From: Verrucomicrobiota bacterium
GTDB taxonomy: Bacteria > Verrucomicrobiota > Verrucomicrobiia > Limisphaerales > Pedosphaeraceae
Direction: 5' to 3'
Length of the DNA stretch: 64,000 bases
Assembly (NCBI GenBank): GCA_021325145.1
Contig: JAJPHR010000053.1
Coordinates: 1-64,000 of the forward strand
In this document: one piece after another, positions 1-8,175 of the stretch
Layout: each line of letters begins with the position of its first letter
Numbering within the stretch: position 1 is the first letter of the stretch
Notes under the pieces: generated by a model
Told to the model about the DNA's origin: nothing
Databases searched by the model: none
The model's input: only the letters and a program-made list of their open reading frames with translations
Made by a program: the position numbers and the translations under genes

Positions 1-893
1 CCCAGCGCGGCGCAATTCCCGCTGTCGGGCACCGGGATGACGAGGTCGGCCTTCACCGGATGTTCCCGCGCCAGTTGCCGGCCCATCTCCACGCGCACCT
101 TGTACACGTTGCGATTCGCAATCGTGCTGTCCGGCCGCGCGAAATAGACGTATTCGAAAATGCAAAACGCGCGCCGCTCGTGCTCCGGAAAAGCCTGGAT
201 GCTGCGCAATCCCTTCTTGTCGATGATGACGATTTCGCCCGGTTCAACATCCCGGATGAACTCGGCGTGGATGAGATCAAACGCGCAGGTCTCGCTCGCC
301 AGCACATACGCGCCATCCACCTTGCCGATGGACAAGGGCCGGAAGCCATGCGGATCACGCACGCCGATCAACTCGCGCTCGGTCAGGATGGCCAGCGAAT
401 ACGCGCCCTGGATGCGCCGAACCGTTTCGATCAAATTATTGTCCTGGCCGCCCAGCGTGGGCTGCGCCAGCAAATTCAAAACAATTTCGCTATCGACGCT
501 GGTTTGGAACATCAAGCCGCAGGCTTCCAATTCGTCGCGCACCTGGGTTGCGTTGGTCAAATTGCCGTTATGGGCAATCGCGATTTGCCCGAGGCGGCAG
601 TTCCCCGTCAGCGGTTGCGCGTTGCGAATATGCGACGAACCGGTGGTCGAATAACGCGTATGCCCGATGGCCATCGTGCCGGCCAAATCCTGAAGGACAT
701 CGCCGTTAAAAATTTGCGACACCAACCCCATGCCGCGGTGCTCGTGAAACCGCCCGAAATCGCAGGTGACGATCCCGGCGCTTTCCTGCCCGCGATGTTG
801 CAGTGCGTACAGGCCGTAGTAGGTCAGTTGCGCGGCATTCGCGTGGCCGAAAATGCCGAACACACCGCAATAATGTTTAGGATAGGCTTGCAT
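1..893 (-). CDS. purF: Amidophosphoribosyltransferase (glutamine PRPP amidotransferase), 3' end off the window
   Basis: This enzyme commits PRPP to purine synthesis, making 5-phosphoribosylamine with ammonia from glutamine in the cytosol. The reading frame starts at the ATG complementary to 891-893 and stays open to base 1, giving about 297 residues of a protein usually near 470-500. The N-terminus reads MQAYPKHYCGVFGIFGH. In this class the Cys of CGVFG becomes the N-terminal nucleophile after removal of a short propeptide, so an 8-residue propeptide is predicted. Other Ntn-glutaminase signatures are visible (LQHRGQESAG, GHTRYSTTG, AHNGNLTN), and near the window edge the phosphoribosyltransferase stretch VIPVPDSG. 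It is the last gene of the purS-Q-L-F run and lies 205 bp after purL. The PRPP-binding loop and C-terminus lie outside the window. Confidence 0.96.
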   Translation of the reverse strand, partial: MQAYPKHYCGVFGIFGHANAAQLTYYGLYALQHRGQESAGIVTCDFGRFHEHRGMGLVSQIFNGDVLQDLAGTMAIGHTRYSTTGSSHIRNAQPLTGNCRLGQIAIAHNGNLTNATQVRDELEACGLMFQTSVDSEIVLNLLAQPTLGGQDNNLIETVRRIQGAYSLAILTERELIGVRDPHGFRPLSIGKVDGAYVLASETCAFDLIHAEFIRDVEPGEIVIIDKKGLRSIQAFPEHERRAFCIFEYVYFARPDSTIANRNVYKVRVEMGRQLAREHPVKADLVIPVPDSGNCAAL

Positions 894-1098
894 GGTTATC
901 TTATTGCTTACGCTGCCGAACACCCGTGCGCCTCGCACTCCCGAACGCCGTATGGTGCCCCGCCTTCAGGCGGCACGACGCCCGCAAACACGGTAAATTT
1001 CAAAACTTTCAATCCGCCCGGCCATGCGGCAGTCCTGCCGGCTAAAGCCGGGACTCCAAACCTCGCGAGCGTCGCAGCTTGAAACCGGTGTTCCATGC
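894..1098. repeat. purL-purF spacer with half of a palindromic repeat
   Basis: This 205-bp spacer holds no gene. At about 1030-1062 it carries a half copy of the GGCTAAAGCCGGGACTCC repeat. A full inverted pair of the same family lies at 24256-24363. Short reading frames here (for example 908-1132 on the minus strand) are translations of the repeat and not proteins. Confidence 0.6.
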
Positions 1099-3528
1099 TC
1101 ATTCCATCGCGCGCGCAATGGCATTCCACCAAAGATCGTGCAGTTCGCGCAAGTCCCAGGTCAAACTGCCTCCGCTCGTGTTGATTTTCAAGGCCGTCCC
1201 GCCCACCGTGCCCAACCGGGCCGCGGGCACCCCGAGAATTTTCGCCTGCGCCAGCACCTTGTCGGCCTGCAATGCCGGGACCGAAATCACCACCCGGCTT
1301 TGCGTCTCGCCAAACAACAAGGCATCCAGTCTAAGGTCCTTAACTTCGGACAAGTCAATCTCCGCGCCGATCAACCGCGGCGTTTCCCGGGCGATTTGCT
1401 GCGAAATGCAACTCTCCGCCACCGCCACCGCCAGCCCGCCCTCGCTGCAATCATGCGCGCTCTTAACCACGCCGGAATAAATCAGCGATCGCAAAGCCAG
1501 GTGCAGTTCCTTTTCCCGGCCCAGATCGCACCGCGGCGGCGCGCCGGTCTTCAACCCGTGAATCTGCTGCAAATACGCCGACCCGCCCAGGCCCAGCAGC
1601 GGGTCATTCCGATCCACAACTTCGCCTAACAACAATATCGCATCACCTTCGTCCTTGAACCACTGCGTGGTGACATGTTCGGGCTTTTCGATCAGCCCCA
1701 CCATCGCCACCGTCGGCGTGGGGTCAATCGGGCCGCTGGGATTCTGATTGTAAAGGCTCACGTTGCCGCCGGTGACCGGGGCATTGAACGCCCGGCAAGC
1801 TTCCGCCAGGCCGCGAACCGACTCGCGCAACTGCCAAAAAATCTCGGGATTATGCGGATTGCCGTAGTTCAAATTGTCCGTCGAACCCAGCGGCACCGCA
1901 CCCGAACACGCCAGATTTCGCGCCACCTCAGCCACCACCGCCTTCGCACCCTCGTAAGGGTCCAAATAAACATAGCCCGCATTGCAATCCACCTTCATCG
2001 CAATGTACTTCTCCACGGAGGACACCTTATTCCCATTGGTGTTTTCCCCCGCTTGGAGCTTTTCTGGAGCTTGGTGATTGGTGGTTGGCGTTTGCTCCTT
2101 GCCATTCGGCAGCGAATCTTCCTTAATCCGAATCACCGCCGCATCCGAGCCCGGGCACACCACCGTCCCGTCGCGAACCATGTGATCGTATTGCCGATAA
2201 ACCCAATTTTTTGAGGCAATCGTCGGCCAACTGAGCAACGTCTTCAGGTCGCCGACCGCGTCCTTGGTGTCCGCGATGCCCGAAAGGGTGAAGGCCCTCA
2301 CCGCCTTGAGATACTCGGGCTCGCGCGCCTCACGTTGATAAATTGGCGCTTCGTCCGCGAGTTTCTTTGCCGGAATATCCGCCACCACCCGCCCGTGATT
2401 CTTCACGACCATCCGGCCTGTGTCCGTCACCTGGCCGACCTCAGCCCATGGCAGGTCCCATTTGTCAAAAATCCGCTTCACTTCCGGCTCGCGCCCGCGA
2501 TGCACGATGATGAGCATGCGTTCCTGCGATTCGCTCAGCATGATTTCATACGGCGTCATGTTCGGAGCGCGTTGGGGCACTTGAGCCAAATCGATCTCGA
2601 TGCCCGTGCCCGCCCGCGCCGCCGTTTCGCAAGTCGAACACGTCAGACCCGCCGCGCCCATGTCCTGGATGCCGGCCACCGCATCGGTGGCGAGCAATTC
2701 GAGACAGGCTTCCATCACCAGCTTTTCCATGAACGGGTCACCCACCTGCACCGCCCCGCGCTGTTGCTCCGCGGATTCCTCCGTCAAATCCTGCGACGCG
2801 AACGCCGCGCCCGCCAACCCATCGCGCCCGGTCGCCGGACCAACGTAAAATACCGGATTTCCGATGCCCTTGGCCGCGCCCCGCGCAATCTGTTCATGGC
2901 GCAGCACGCCAAGACAGAAGGCATTCACCAACGGATTGCCCTCGTACGATTTGTCGAAATACACCTCGCCCGAGACCGTCGGAATCCCAAAGCAATTTCC
3001 GTAATGCGCAATCCCCGAAACCACCCCGCTGAACAACCGCTTGTTCTTTGCGATTTCCGATTGCCCGCCATTTGCCCTCACAGCAGCCGACGCAAGGAGG
3101 CTCTGGCTCTTCTCCTCCGTAATCGGCCCAAACCGCAGCGAATCAATCGAACAAATGGGCCGCGCACCCATCGTAAAAATGTCGCGTATAATCCCTCCCA
3201 CCCCCGTCGCCGCGCCCTGAAATGGCTCCACCGCGCTGGGGTGATTATGCGATTCAATCTTGAACGCAATCGCCAATCCGTCCCCAATGTCAATAATCCC
3301 CGCATTCTCCTCGCCTGCGCCCACGAGAATCTTCGGCGACTTGGTCGGAAACGTCTTCAGCAGTGGCCGGCTGTTCTTGTACGAGCAATGCTCGCTCCAC
3401 ATCACCGAGAAAATGCCCAGTTCCGTGTAATTCGGTTCCCGGCCCAGGATGTCCTTGATGCGCCCGTACTCCTCCGGCGTCAGTCCATGCTGCTTGATCA
3501 AATCGGGTGTGATGACGGGGTCCTGCAT
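1099..3528 (-). CDS. purL: Phosphoribosylformylglycinamidine synthase subunit PurL
   Basis: PurL is the ATP-dependent synthetase subunit of FGAM synthase and works with PurQ and PurS in de novo purine synthesis. The frame opens at a TTG (3537), but the ATG at 3526-3528 is the better start and gives 809 residues beginning [10 protein letters not shown]. Family signatures are the N-terminal SEHCSYKNS (about residues 45-53), IESHNHPSA near 91-99, and a C-terminal AIRS-like half with [13 protein letters not shown]. The protein is longer than the usual 720-760. Much of the excess lies at about residues 475-500, just before [19 protein letters not shown]. There the coding strand matches an intergenic palindromic repeat of this genome, including an exact 16-base match to 42161-42176. 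The insert is in frame and the family motifs downstream are intact, so the gene looks functional. Confidence 0.97.
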   Translation of the reverse strand: MQDPVITPDLIKQHGLTPEEYGRIKDILGREPNYTELGIFSVMWSEHCSYKNSRPLLKTFPTKSPKILVGAGEENAGIIDIGDGLAIAFKIESHNHPSAVEPFQGAATGVGGIIRDIFTMGARPICSIDSLRFGPITEEKSQSLLASAAVRANGGQSEIAKNKRLFSGVVSGIAHYGNCFGIPTVSGEVYFDKSYEGNPLVNAFCLGVLRHEQIARGAAKGIGNPVFYVGPATGRDGLAGAAFASQDLTEESAEQQRGAVQVGDPFMEKLVMEACLELLATDAVAGIQDMGAAGLTCSTCETAARAGTGIEIDLAQVPQRAPNMTPYEIMLSESQERMLIIVHRGREPEVKRIFDKWDLPWAEVGQVTDTGRMVVKNHGRVVADIPAKKLADEAPIYQREAREPEYLKAVRAFTLSGIADTKDAVGDLKTLLSWPTIASKNWVYRQYDHMVRDGTVVCPGSDAAVIRIKEDSLPNGKEQTPTTNHQAPEKLQAGENTNGNKVSSVEKYIAMKVDCNAGYVYLDPYEGAKAVVAEVARNLACSGAVPLGSTDNLNYGNPHNPEIFWQLRESVRGLAEACRAFNAPVTGGNVSLYNQNPSGPIDPTPTVAMVGLIEKPEHVTTQWFKDEGDAILLLGEVVDRNDPLLGLGGSAYLQQIHGLKTGAPPRCDLGREKELHLALRSLIYSGVVKSAHDCSEGGLAVAVAESCISQQIARETPRLIGAEIDLSEVKDLRLDALLFGETQSRVVISVPALQADKVLAQAKILGVPAARLGTVGGTALKINTSGGSLTWDLRELHDLWWNAIARAME
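2036..2097 (-). repeat. Palindromic CTCCAAGC-family repeat inside purL
   Basis: On the purL coding strand this segment contains CAGAAAAGCTCCAAGC (complement of 2051-2066). The same 16 bases occur in the intergenic hairpin at 42161-42176. Flanking bases (CGCCAACCACCA, AACACCAA) also resemble that element. It encodes a hydrophilic stretch rich in T, N, Q and E, as expected for a tolerated surface-loop insertion. Confidence 0.8.
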
Positions 3529-3583
3529 CAGGTTCAATTCAAGAGTTCCAGGCTAATTGCGGATACGTTGTTACATCGGCAGA

Positions 3584-4297
3584 TCACGCCGCCTTCGCCA
3601 GCTGTTTGCTTTCCAGCGAGTGAATCAGGCTCTCAAAAATCAACCGCCCATCCGCGCTGCCCAACAGGCTTTCGCTCGCGCGTTCGGGATGTGGCATGAG
3701 ACCGGCCACATTGCGGCGCTCGTTGCAAATCCCGGCGATGTTCTCCAGCGAGCCATTCGGGTTCGCGGCATCGGTCGGTTCGCCTTCCGCATTCACATAA
3801 TACCAGAGTACCCGGCCATCCGCCTTCAATTTGGCGATGGTTTCCGGATCGGCGAAATAGCAGCCTTCCCCGTGCGCGATGGGGACGCGCAGCAACTTGC
3901 CCGCGGGCACCCGATTCGAGAACGGTGAGTCAGTCGTGGCCGTTTTGATGAAAACATGCTCGCAACGAAACTGCAGCGAGCGGTTGCGAATGAGCGCGCC
4001 CGGCAACAGCCCGGCCTCGCACAAAATCTGAAACCCGTTGCAAATCCCCAACACCGGCCCGCCGTTGGCCGCGAATGTCTGCACCGCCTGCATCACCGGA
4101 CTGAACCGGGCGATCGCGCCGGTCCGGAGGTAATCGCCATACGAGAACCCGCCGGGCACAATCACCGCATCCGCACTGCCCAGCGAAGTTTCCTTATGCC
4201 ACAGCAAGCGCACGGAATGCCCCAGCACGTTGCGCAGCACGTGCACGGCATCCTGGTCGCAATTCGAAGCTGGAAACTGCAAAACGACAAAATTCAT
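3584..4297 (-). CDS. purQ: Phosphoribosylformylglycinamidine synthase subunit PurQ (glutaminase)
   Basis: This class-I glutamine amidotransferase subunit delivers ammonia to PurL. It is 237 residues long, normal for small PurQ. The nucleophile elbow GICNGFQ places Cys at residue 86, and the His/Glu pair of the triad appears in LMPHPERAS (H203, E205). The N-terminus [14 protein letters not shown] and the [12 protein letters not shown] stretch are classic for PurQ. It lies between purS (87 bp upstream) and purL (55 bp downstream) on the same strand, consistent with one transcript. Confidence 0.97.
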   Translation of the reverse strand: MNFVVLQFPASNCDQDAVHVLRNVLGHSVRLLWHKETSLGSADAVIVPGGFSYGDYLRTGAIARFSPVMQAVQTFAANGGPVLGICNGFQILCEAGLLPGALIRNRSLQFRCEHVFIKTATTDSPFSNRVPAGKLLRVPIAHGEGCYFADPETIAKLKADGRVLWYYVNAEGEPTDAANPNGSLENIAGICNERRNVAGLMPHPERASESLLGSADGRLIFESLIHSLESKQLAKAA

Positions 4298-4384
4298 TGG
4301 GATTTCAACTAACCATCTGGGTTTCGTGTCGTGTCCGCTTCCGACTTCCGATTCAGTGGCGGACGGCGCAACATAAACGCCTTC

Positions 4385-4621
4385 TTACTCCAACTCAAAC
4401 CGATAATCTTCGATCACCGGGTTGCTCAGGAATTTATGACACGCCTCGTCGATTTGTTTGCGGACGGCTTCCGCTTCGCCGGTGACTTCGATCTCCAGGT
4501 ATTTGCCCACGTGGACGGCGCCGATGCCCCGATAGCCCATGTGTTCCAGCGCGTTTAGGACCGTCTTGCCTTGGGGATCGAGAACGGCCTTTTTTGGCGT
4601 AATGATAATCTTTGCTTTCAT
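4385..4621 (-). CDS. purS: Phosphoribosylformylglycinamidine synthase subunit PurS
   Basis: PurS is the small structural subunit that bridges PurL and PurQ in the multi-subunit FGAM synthase found outside most Gammaproteobacteria. It is 78 residues, the usual length. The sequence begins MKAKIIITPKKAVLDPQGKT, contains NALEHMGYRGI, and shows the alternating beta-alpha pattern of the family. It is the first gene of the purS-Q-L-F operon. The 5' region leads directly into the repeat element at 4718-5300, so the operon promoter should lie at roughly 4622-4717. Confidence 0.95.
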   Translation of the reverse strand: MKAKIIITPKKAVLDPQGKTVLNALEHMGYRGIGAVHVGKYLEIEVTGEAEAVRKQIDEACHKFLSNPVIEDYRFELE

Positions 4622-4762
4622 GTCGGATCGGGTCGATGCGAGTACCCGGGAACAATCCGTCAGGATGTTGAGCGAAGCAAGGCGCGGAAGCGAGAATTTT
4701 TTTAAAAAACCCGGAGCGCTGCGGTGTGATTAAAGTGGGTGAGACAAGGGTGAGAAATTAAT

Positions 4763-4970
4763 CCAGCGGGTCGGAAAATTAGGCTTGGGTGGTTCCCTGT
4801 TCGGTTGGACCTGCTCACGGACCATGAACGGTTCTATTATACCCGCGTCATTAATGAATGCGCCTGGGACCTGCGGCGGCGCGCACAGGAGTGCGCGCCC
4901 TACCCGGCACACGGTGGTAGGGCGGGCAGTCCTCTGCACGCCGTCCCCCGAAACGAGTCAGGGCGTTCCG
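4763..4970. repeat. Core copy 1 of the duplicated 208-bp unit
   Basis: Runs from AGCGGGTCGGAAAATT through GTTCCCTGTTCGG, the palindromic stretch GCGCGCACAGGAGTGCGCGC and GGTAGGGCGGGCAGTCC, to ACGAGTCAGGGCGTTCCG. It is nearly identical to 5029-5238, with a few substitutions and 1-2 base indels. Confidence 0.85.
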
Positions 4971-5028
4971 AATAGGCATGGTTGATGTTCAATGAGCTAC
5001 AAAACAGTTCATGGATAGCACAGGTGAC

Positions 5029-5238
5029 CCAGCGGGTCGGAAAATATCAGGCTTGGGTGGTTCCCTGTTCCGCTGGACCTGCTCACGGACCAGGAACGGT
5101 TCTATTATACACGCGTCATTAATGAATGCGCCTGGGGCCTGCGGCGGCGCGCACAGGAGTGCGCGCCCTACCGGCAACACGGTGGTAGGGCGGGCAGTCC
5201 TCTGCACGCCGTCCCCCGAAACGAGTTAGGGCGTTCCG
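5029..5238. repeat. Core copy 2 of the duplicated 210-bp unit
   Basis: This is a second direct copy of the unit at 4763-4970. It ends in CGAGTTAGGGCGTTCCG. It is separated from copy 1 by 58 bp of unrelated sequence. Confidence 0.85.
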
Positions 5239-5317
5239 ACCGGAACAGGCAGGTTGCCCGCGCTACCCTCTCGTACCTCACCCACTTTTAATCACACCGC
5301 GGAGCAGTTGGGCACGG

Positions 5318-6964
5318 TTAGAGAGCATCCTTCTTCGGAAAATGCTTCTGCAGCCGATAGCAAGCCGCTTCCTGATCGTTGCGAACCAGGAGAAATTCTC
5401 CGGCGAGGGCTGGTGTATTCCAGGTCTTTGCGGTAAGTGCGTTGAGCCGGGTTACTTCGTGGTAGCGCGCCGGGTTTGCCTCCACCACCACGACCGCGCC
5501 TGGTTCCGTTTGCACGAGCAACCAATCATTCACCAGCATGACCTGCCCGTGGCCGTAGCGGCCATCCTTCCATTTTCGTTCGCCGGTGCTGAGGTCTACG
5601 CAAGCGAGGATGCCATCGTCCAAGCCGTACAAAAATCCATCGCGCACGACCAAATTGGAGAACTCAGATTTCATGTTGCGATTCTTCCAGACTTCGGTGG
5701 CTGAAAGCTCGCCCTGCGCTCCCGCTTTGATTTGCAACAAAACACAACCGGCATTGAAACTGGCCGACAAAAGAACCCGATCGCCATCGATCACCACGGG
5801 TTGAACGCATTTCGGCCATTTGTTGTTTGCCCAGGCGTACTCCCAAAGCACGTGCCCGTCCTTTGGCTCGTGCCCGGTCACGGTCGAAGCATTCACCGAG
5901 AGGATTTGACGCCGGCCCGCCAGCGTCACCAATTCCGGCGAACTGAAGCTCGCTTCGTCATTGCCCGCGCGCCAAACTGGCGAGCCGTCCTCGCGCCGAA
6001 ATGCCAGCAAAGTCGAGCGCTTCGCCATGCCGCCCGTCACCACCACAAGGTCATCCACCAGAAGTGGAGACGAACACTTGCCGAAATAGGTATTCGGCAA
6101 GGCGTCTTCCTTCAAAGTATCGCGCGTCCAGATTAACTTCCCGGTCGCGGCATCAAGGCAATCGAGAATCCCGGTGGCTCCGAGGGCGTAAACCCGTCCA
6201 TGGTCAATCGTGGGCGTGGCGCGAGGGCCGTCGCCACCCATCGGTTCGCTGAAACGAACCAGATTCGTATGCGACCAGAGCGGATTACCGGTGGCCAAAT
6301 CGTAGCAAACCACCAATTCGTTTTCGCCGCGCTGTTCCTGGGTGACGGCATTGCGTCCGAAAACCGCAAAGGCCGACCAGCCAAGGCCAATTGGCCGCCT
6401 CCAAAGCTGTTCCGGCGGATGTGCCGTCCAATCCGATTCGAGTTGTGCGCCCGCGACCACGCCCGAACGATTGGGCCCCAGATATCCCGGGTAATCGGCC
6501 ACACCCTCCAACTTTGGCGGTGTTTCCACCGGTCCCGCAGACTTGAGTCCCCCCACATCACCGCTCTTTCTGGGCGCCCACTTCCACACGATTTTCGGAC
6601 TGCCGCGTCCGTCCGCCGACCCATCGATGCGCACCAATTGATTCAACGTGAATCCGCAGAGAACAATCAATCCGAATCCGGCAAGCCGTGTGCGCCAGCG
6701 CAACCGGGTCAGAAACAACCACCAGGCCAGCAACGCGAGCAAGGACACCACCACCGTAAAAAACGTCTGCATGTTCCTGCTCATCGTGTCCAACTCCAGT
6801 GTGAAGCGGAGGCGGACAACGTTGGCCGCGGCGATGGCGAGAATGCTTGCGGGAATCCACCATCGCAGCCGGCCTCTGAGCGGAAGCACATTCACGCGAT
6901 CCTTCGTCTCGGCTCCCGCGATTGGGACAGAAGAATCACCCGGAGGCGTATTGTTTCTTTCCAT
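5318..6964 (-). CDS. Membrane-anchored PQQ-like beta-propeller protein
   Basis: The open frame extends further upstream, but the upstream part overlaps the divergent MarR gene. The ATG at 6962-6964 (MERNNTPPGD) gives 548 residues. Three hydrophobic segments lie near residues 35-50, 65-85 and 92-110. The remainder is a periplasmic-type WD40/PQQ-like propeller with repeated blades of the kind LVVCYDLATGNPLWSH, LDCLDAATGKLIWTRD and LACVDLSTGERKWKD. The motif YLGPNRSGV is typical of outer-membrane-protein-assembly-like propellers in Planctomycetes and Verrucomicrobia. Such proteins may bind PQQ or act as scaffolds; no catalytic role can be read here. It faces a MarR gene across 48 bp that contains a palindrome. 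Confidence 0.85.
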   Translation of the reverse strand: MERNNTPPGDSSVPIAGAETKDRVNVLPLRGRLRWWIPASILAIAAANVVRLRFTLELDTMSRNMQTFFTVVVSLLALLAWWLFLTRLRWRTRLAGFGLIVLCGFTLNQLVRIDGSADGRGSPKIVWKWAPRKSGDVGGLKSAGPVETPPKLEGVADYPGYLGPNRSGVVAGAQLESDWTAHPPEQLWRRPIGLGWSAFAVFGRNAVTQEQRGENELVVCYDLATGNPLWSHTNLVRFSEPMGGDGPRATPTIDHGRVYALGATGILDCLDAATGKLIWTRDTLKEDALPNTYFGKCSSPLLVDDLVVVTGGMAKRSTLLAFRREDGSPVWRAGNDEASFSSPELVTLAGRRQILSVNASTVTGHEPKDGHVLWEYAWANNKWPKCVQPVVIDGDRVLLSASFNAGCVLLQIKAGAQGELSATEVWKNRNMKSEFSNLVVRDGFLYGLDDGILACVDLSTGERKWKDGRYGHGQVMLVNDWLLVQTEPGAVVVVEANPARYHEVTRLNALTAKTWNTPALAGEFLLVRNDQEAACYRLQKHFPKKDAL

Positions 6965-6970
6965 GAATGA

Positions 6971-6983
6971 TTCATAGTATGAA
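6971..6983. promoter_or_regulatory. Candidate MarR operator
   Basis: TTCATAGTATGAA is a perfect 6-bp inverted repeat around a central G. It lies 7 bp from the start of the propeller gene and 30 bp from the start of the MarR gene. A site there could block both divergent promoters. The assignment is inferred from position and symmetry only. Confidence 0.5.
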
Positions 6984-7012
6984 CTATTGATTTTGGCAAC
7001 TAATTTCTTAGA

Positions 7013-7504
7013 ATGGTTCGTCGAATATTTTTTGTGAATTCCTGCAAACCCGGTCCAGGCGGTGGCGTGGCCTTTCTGCTCGCTCAACTCGGCGCTCATG
7101 CGGCTTTCCGTTTTGGCGAGCGCATCGCGGCGTTGGGCCTCTCTCCCCCGCACGCCGGAATCCTGCGCCTGATCGCCGCCACGCCGTCCTGTAACCAGCA
7201 AGGGCTGGCCAAAAGGCTCGGCGTGGTGCCCAGTCGCATGGTGATGTTGATCGATGAACTGGTGGAGAAAGGATTGGTCGAACGCAAGCGCAGCCAAAAA
7301 GACCGCCGGCACTCCGAACTTGGGCTCACCAAAGCCGGCGCCCTGACATTCGAGAAACTTGGCCGGATGGCCACGGAACACGAAGCCGACCTCTGCGCGG
7401 CGTTGACCTTGGAGGAGCGCGAAACCCTCGCCGCCTTATGCCGGAAAATCGTCCACCAGCAAGGTTTGACGCCCGGGGTGCATCCGGGTTATCGAAAGTT
7501 GTAA
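7013..7504 (+). CDS. MarR-family transcriptional regulator
   Basis: A 163-residue winged-helix regulator. The core reads LSPPHAGILRLIAATPSCNQQGLAKRLGVVPSRMVMLIDELVEKGLVERKRSQKDRRHSELGLT in pieces, matching the MarR recognition helix and the wing with the DRR...L motif. The ATG at 7013 is used; a GTG at 7034 would also work. It is divergent from the propeller gene with a perfect palindrome between them, so autoregulation plus control of the neighbour is likely. The ligand is unknown. Confidence 0.88.
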   Translation: MVRRIFFVNSCKPGPGGGVAFLLAQLGAHAAFRFGERIAALGLSPPHAGILRLIAATPSCNQQGLAKRLGVVPSRMVMLIDELVEKGLVERKRSQKDRRHSELGLTKAGALTFEKLGRMATEHEADLCAALTLEERETLAALCRKIVHQQGLTPGVHPGYRKL

Positions 7505-7585
7505 TGCTTCTAACTGGGTGGGGCGTTCACCCGATTTAAGACCTCACGACTTTGTTTGATATTGAGCTGCAGGAGAGGCTACAGA

Positions 7586-7735
7586 ATGTACATATCCGCG
7601 CAAAACCGGAAACAGGGCTTGTCGGCGGGCCTGGTCTGTCTGCTCGCCCTGGCCATGCTCGTCTTTACCGGTTGCGAGCCGAAGACGCCCAAAGCCCCAT
7701 CTCCAAATGCGCAGGCACGGACTGCGCGTGCTTGA
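7586..7735 (+). CDS. 49-residue small lipoprotein
   Basis: This gene is easy to miss because of its length. It starts at ATG 7586 with a strong ribosome binding site AGGAGAGG at 7571-7578, seven bases upstream, and ends at TGA 7733-7735. The protein has a basic N-region, a hydrophobic core (LVCLLALAMLVF) and a lipobox FTGC with Cys at residue 30. A 19-residue P/K/A-rich tail follows. It resembles entericidin-sized lipoproteins in layout only. It is convergent with the ycfL-like gene, whose stop is two bases away. Function unknown. Confidence 0.7.
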   Translation: MYISAQNRKQGLSAGLVCLLALAMLVFTGCEPKTPKAPSPNAQARTARA

Positions 7736-7737
7736 AT

Positions 7738-8175
7738 TCAGTGCGCCTCGCGGACTCGAATCGTATAGTGAGAGGCCTTGTTATTGAGCGCCGTCCACGT
7801 CACCGGTTCCTGCGCGTTCTCCGTCAGGATCAGGTTTCGGAACGGCGCTTCCTCGCCCTCGGTCGGAAAACCCTGGTCATCCTTGAACACGCAATTGATC
7901 TGCACCTGCAGGCGGCGGTTTTCGCGATTGCGAATATTCGCCGTAACTTCCAACCGGCCATCGGGAGTGGTCCGTTGCTGAATGCCGCTGCACGTCACGG
8001 AGGTCTGCACTCGACGGTCCAGCAGCACGATGCGCTCGTGGTTCTCGAGGTCGTTCACGGTGGTATTGACCGGCAGATACGCGCCCGTGTCCGTGGGCGT
8101 CGTCTCGCAACCCGCAACCAGCAACCCGATGGCTGCCAGTGCGCTTAGGTTAAGGGCGGTGAAGGTTCTTTTCAT
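7738..8175 (-). CDS. YcfL-like (DUF1425) lipoprotein
   Basis: A 145-residue predicted lipoprotein with signal sequence and lipobox LLVAGC (Cys at residue 23). The mature part, with DLENHERIVLLDRRVQ and a later RRLQVQINCVFKDDQGFP, matches the DUF1425/YcfL fold, which in Enterobacteria is encoded next to LpoB. Its ATG overlaps the stop of the upstream TPR lipoprotein gene in an ATGA junction (8172-8175), implying translational coupling. The LpoB-like gene is two genes upstream, so the three probably act together at the outer membrane. Confidence 0.78.
   Translation of the reverse strand: MKRTFTALNLSALAAIGLLVAGCETTPTDTGAYLPVNTTVNDLENHERIVLLDRRVQTSVTCSGIQQRTTPDGRLEVTANIRNRENRRLQVQINCVFKDDQGFPTEGEEAPFRNLILTENAQEPVTWTALNNKASHYTIRVREAH

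Larger units (their letters stand above)
4718..5300. mobile_element. MITE-like element with terminal inverted repeats and duplicated core
   Basis: The left end, GCGGTGTGATTAAAGTGGGT plus GAG (4721-4743), is the reverse complement of 5277-5300 with a single A missing, giving near-perfect 23/24-bp terminal inverted repeats. Between them lie two about 90% similar direct copies of a 208-210 bp core, 4763-4970 and 5029-5238. Each core ends in GC-rich palindromes related to the GGTAGGGCG repeat family. GGAGC occurs just outside both ends (4713-4717 and 5301-5305), a weak candidate target duplication because it is short and GC-rich. No transposase frame is present. The short frames inside are mirror translations of the repeats. 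Confidence 0.65.

Noticed and set aside
908..1132. 74-residue reverse frame between purF and purL
   Set aside because: Its peptide (FGVPALAG) is the translation of the GGAGTCCCGGCTTT repeat also seen at 24256.
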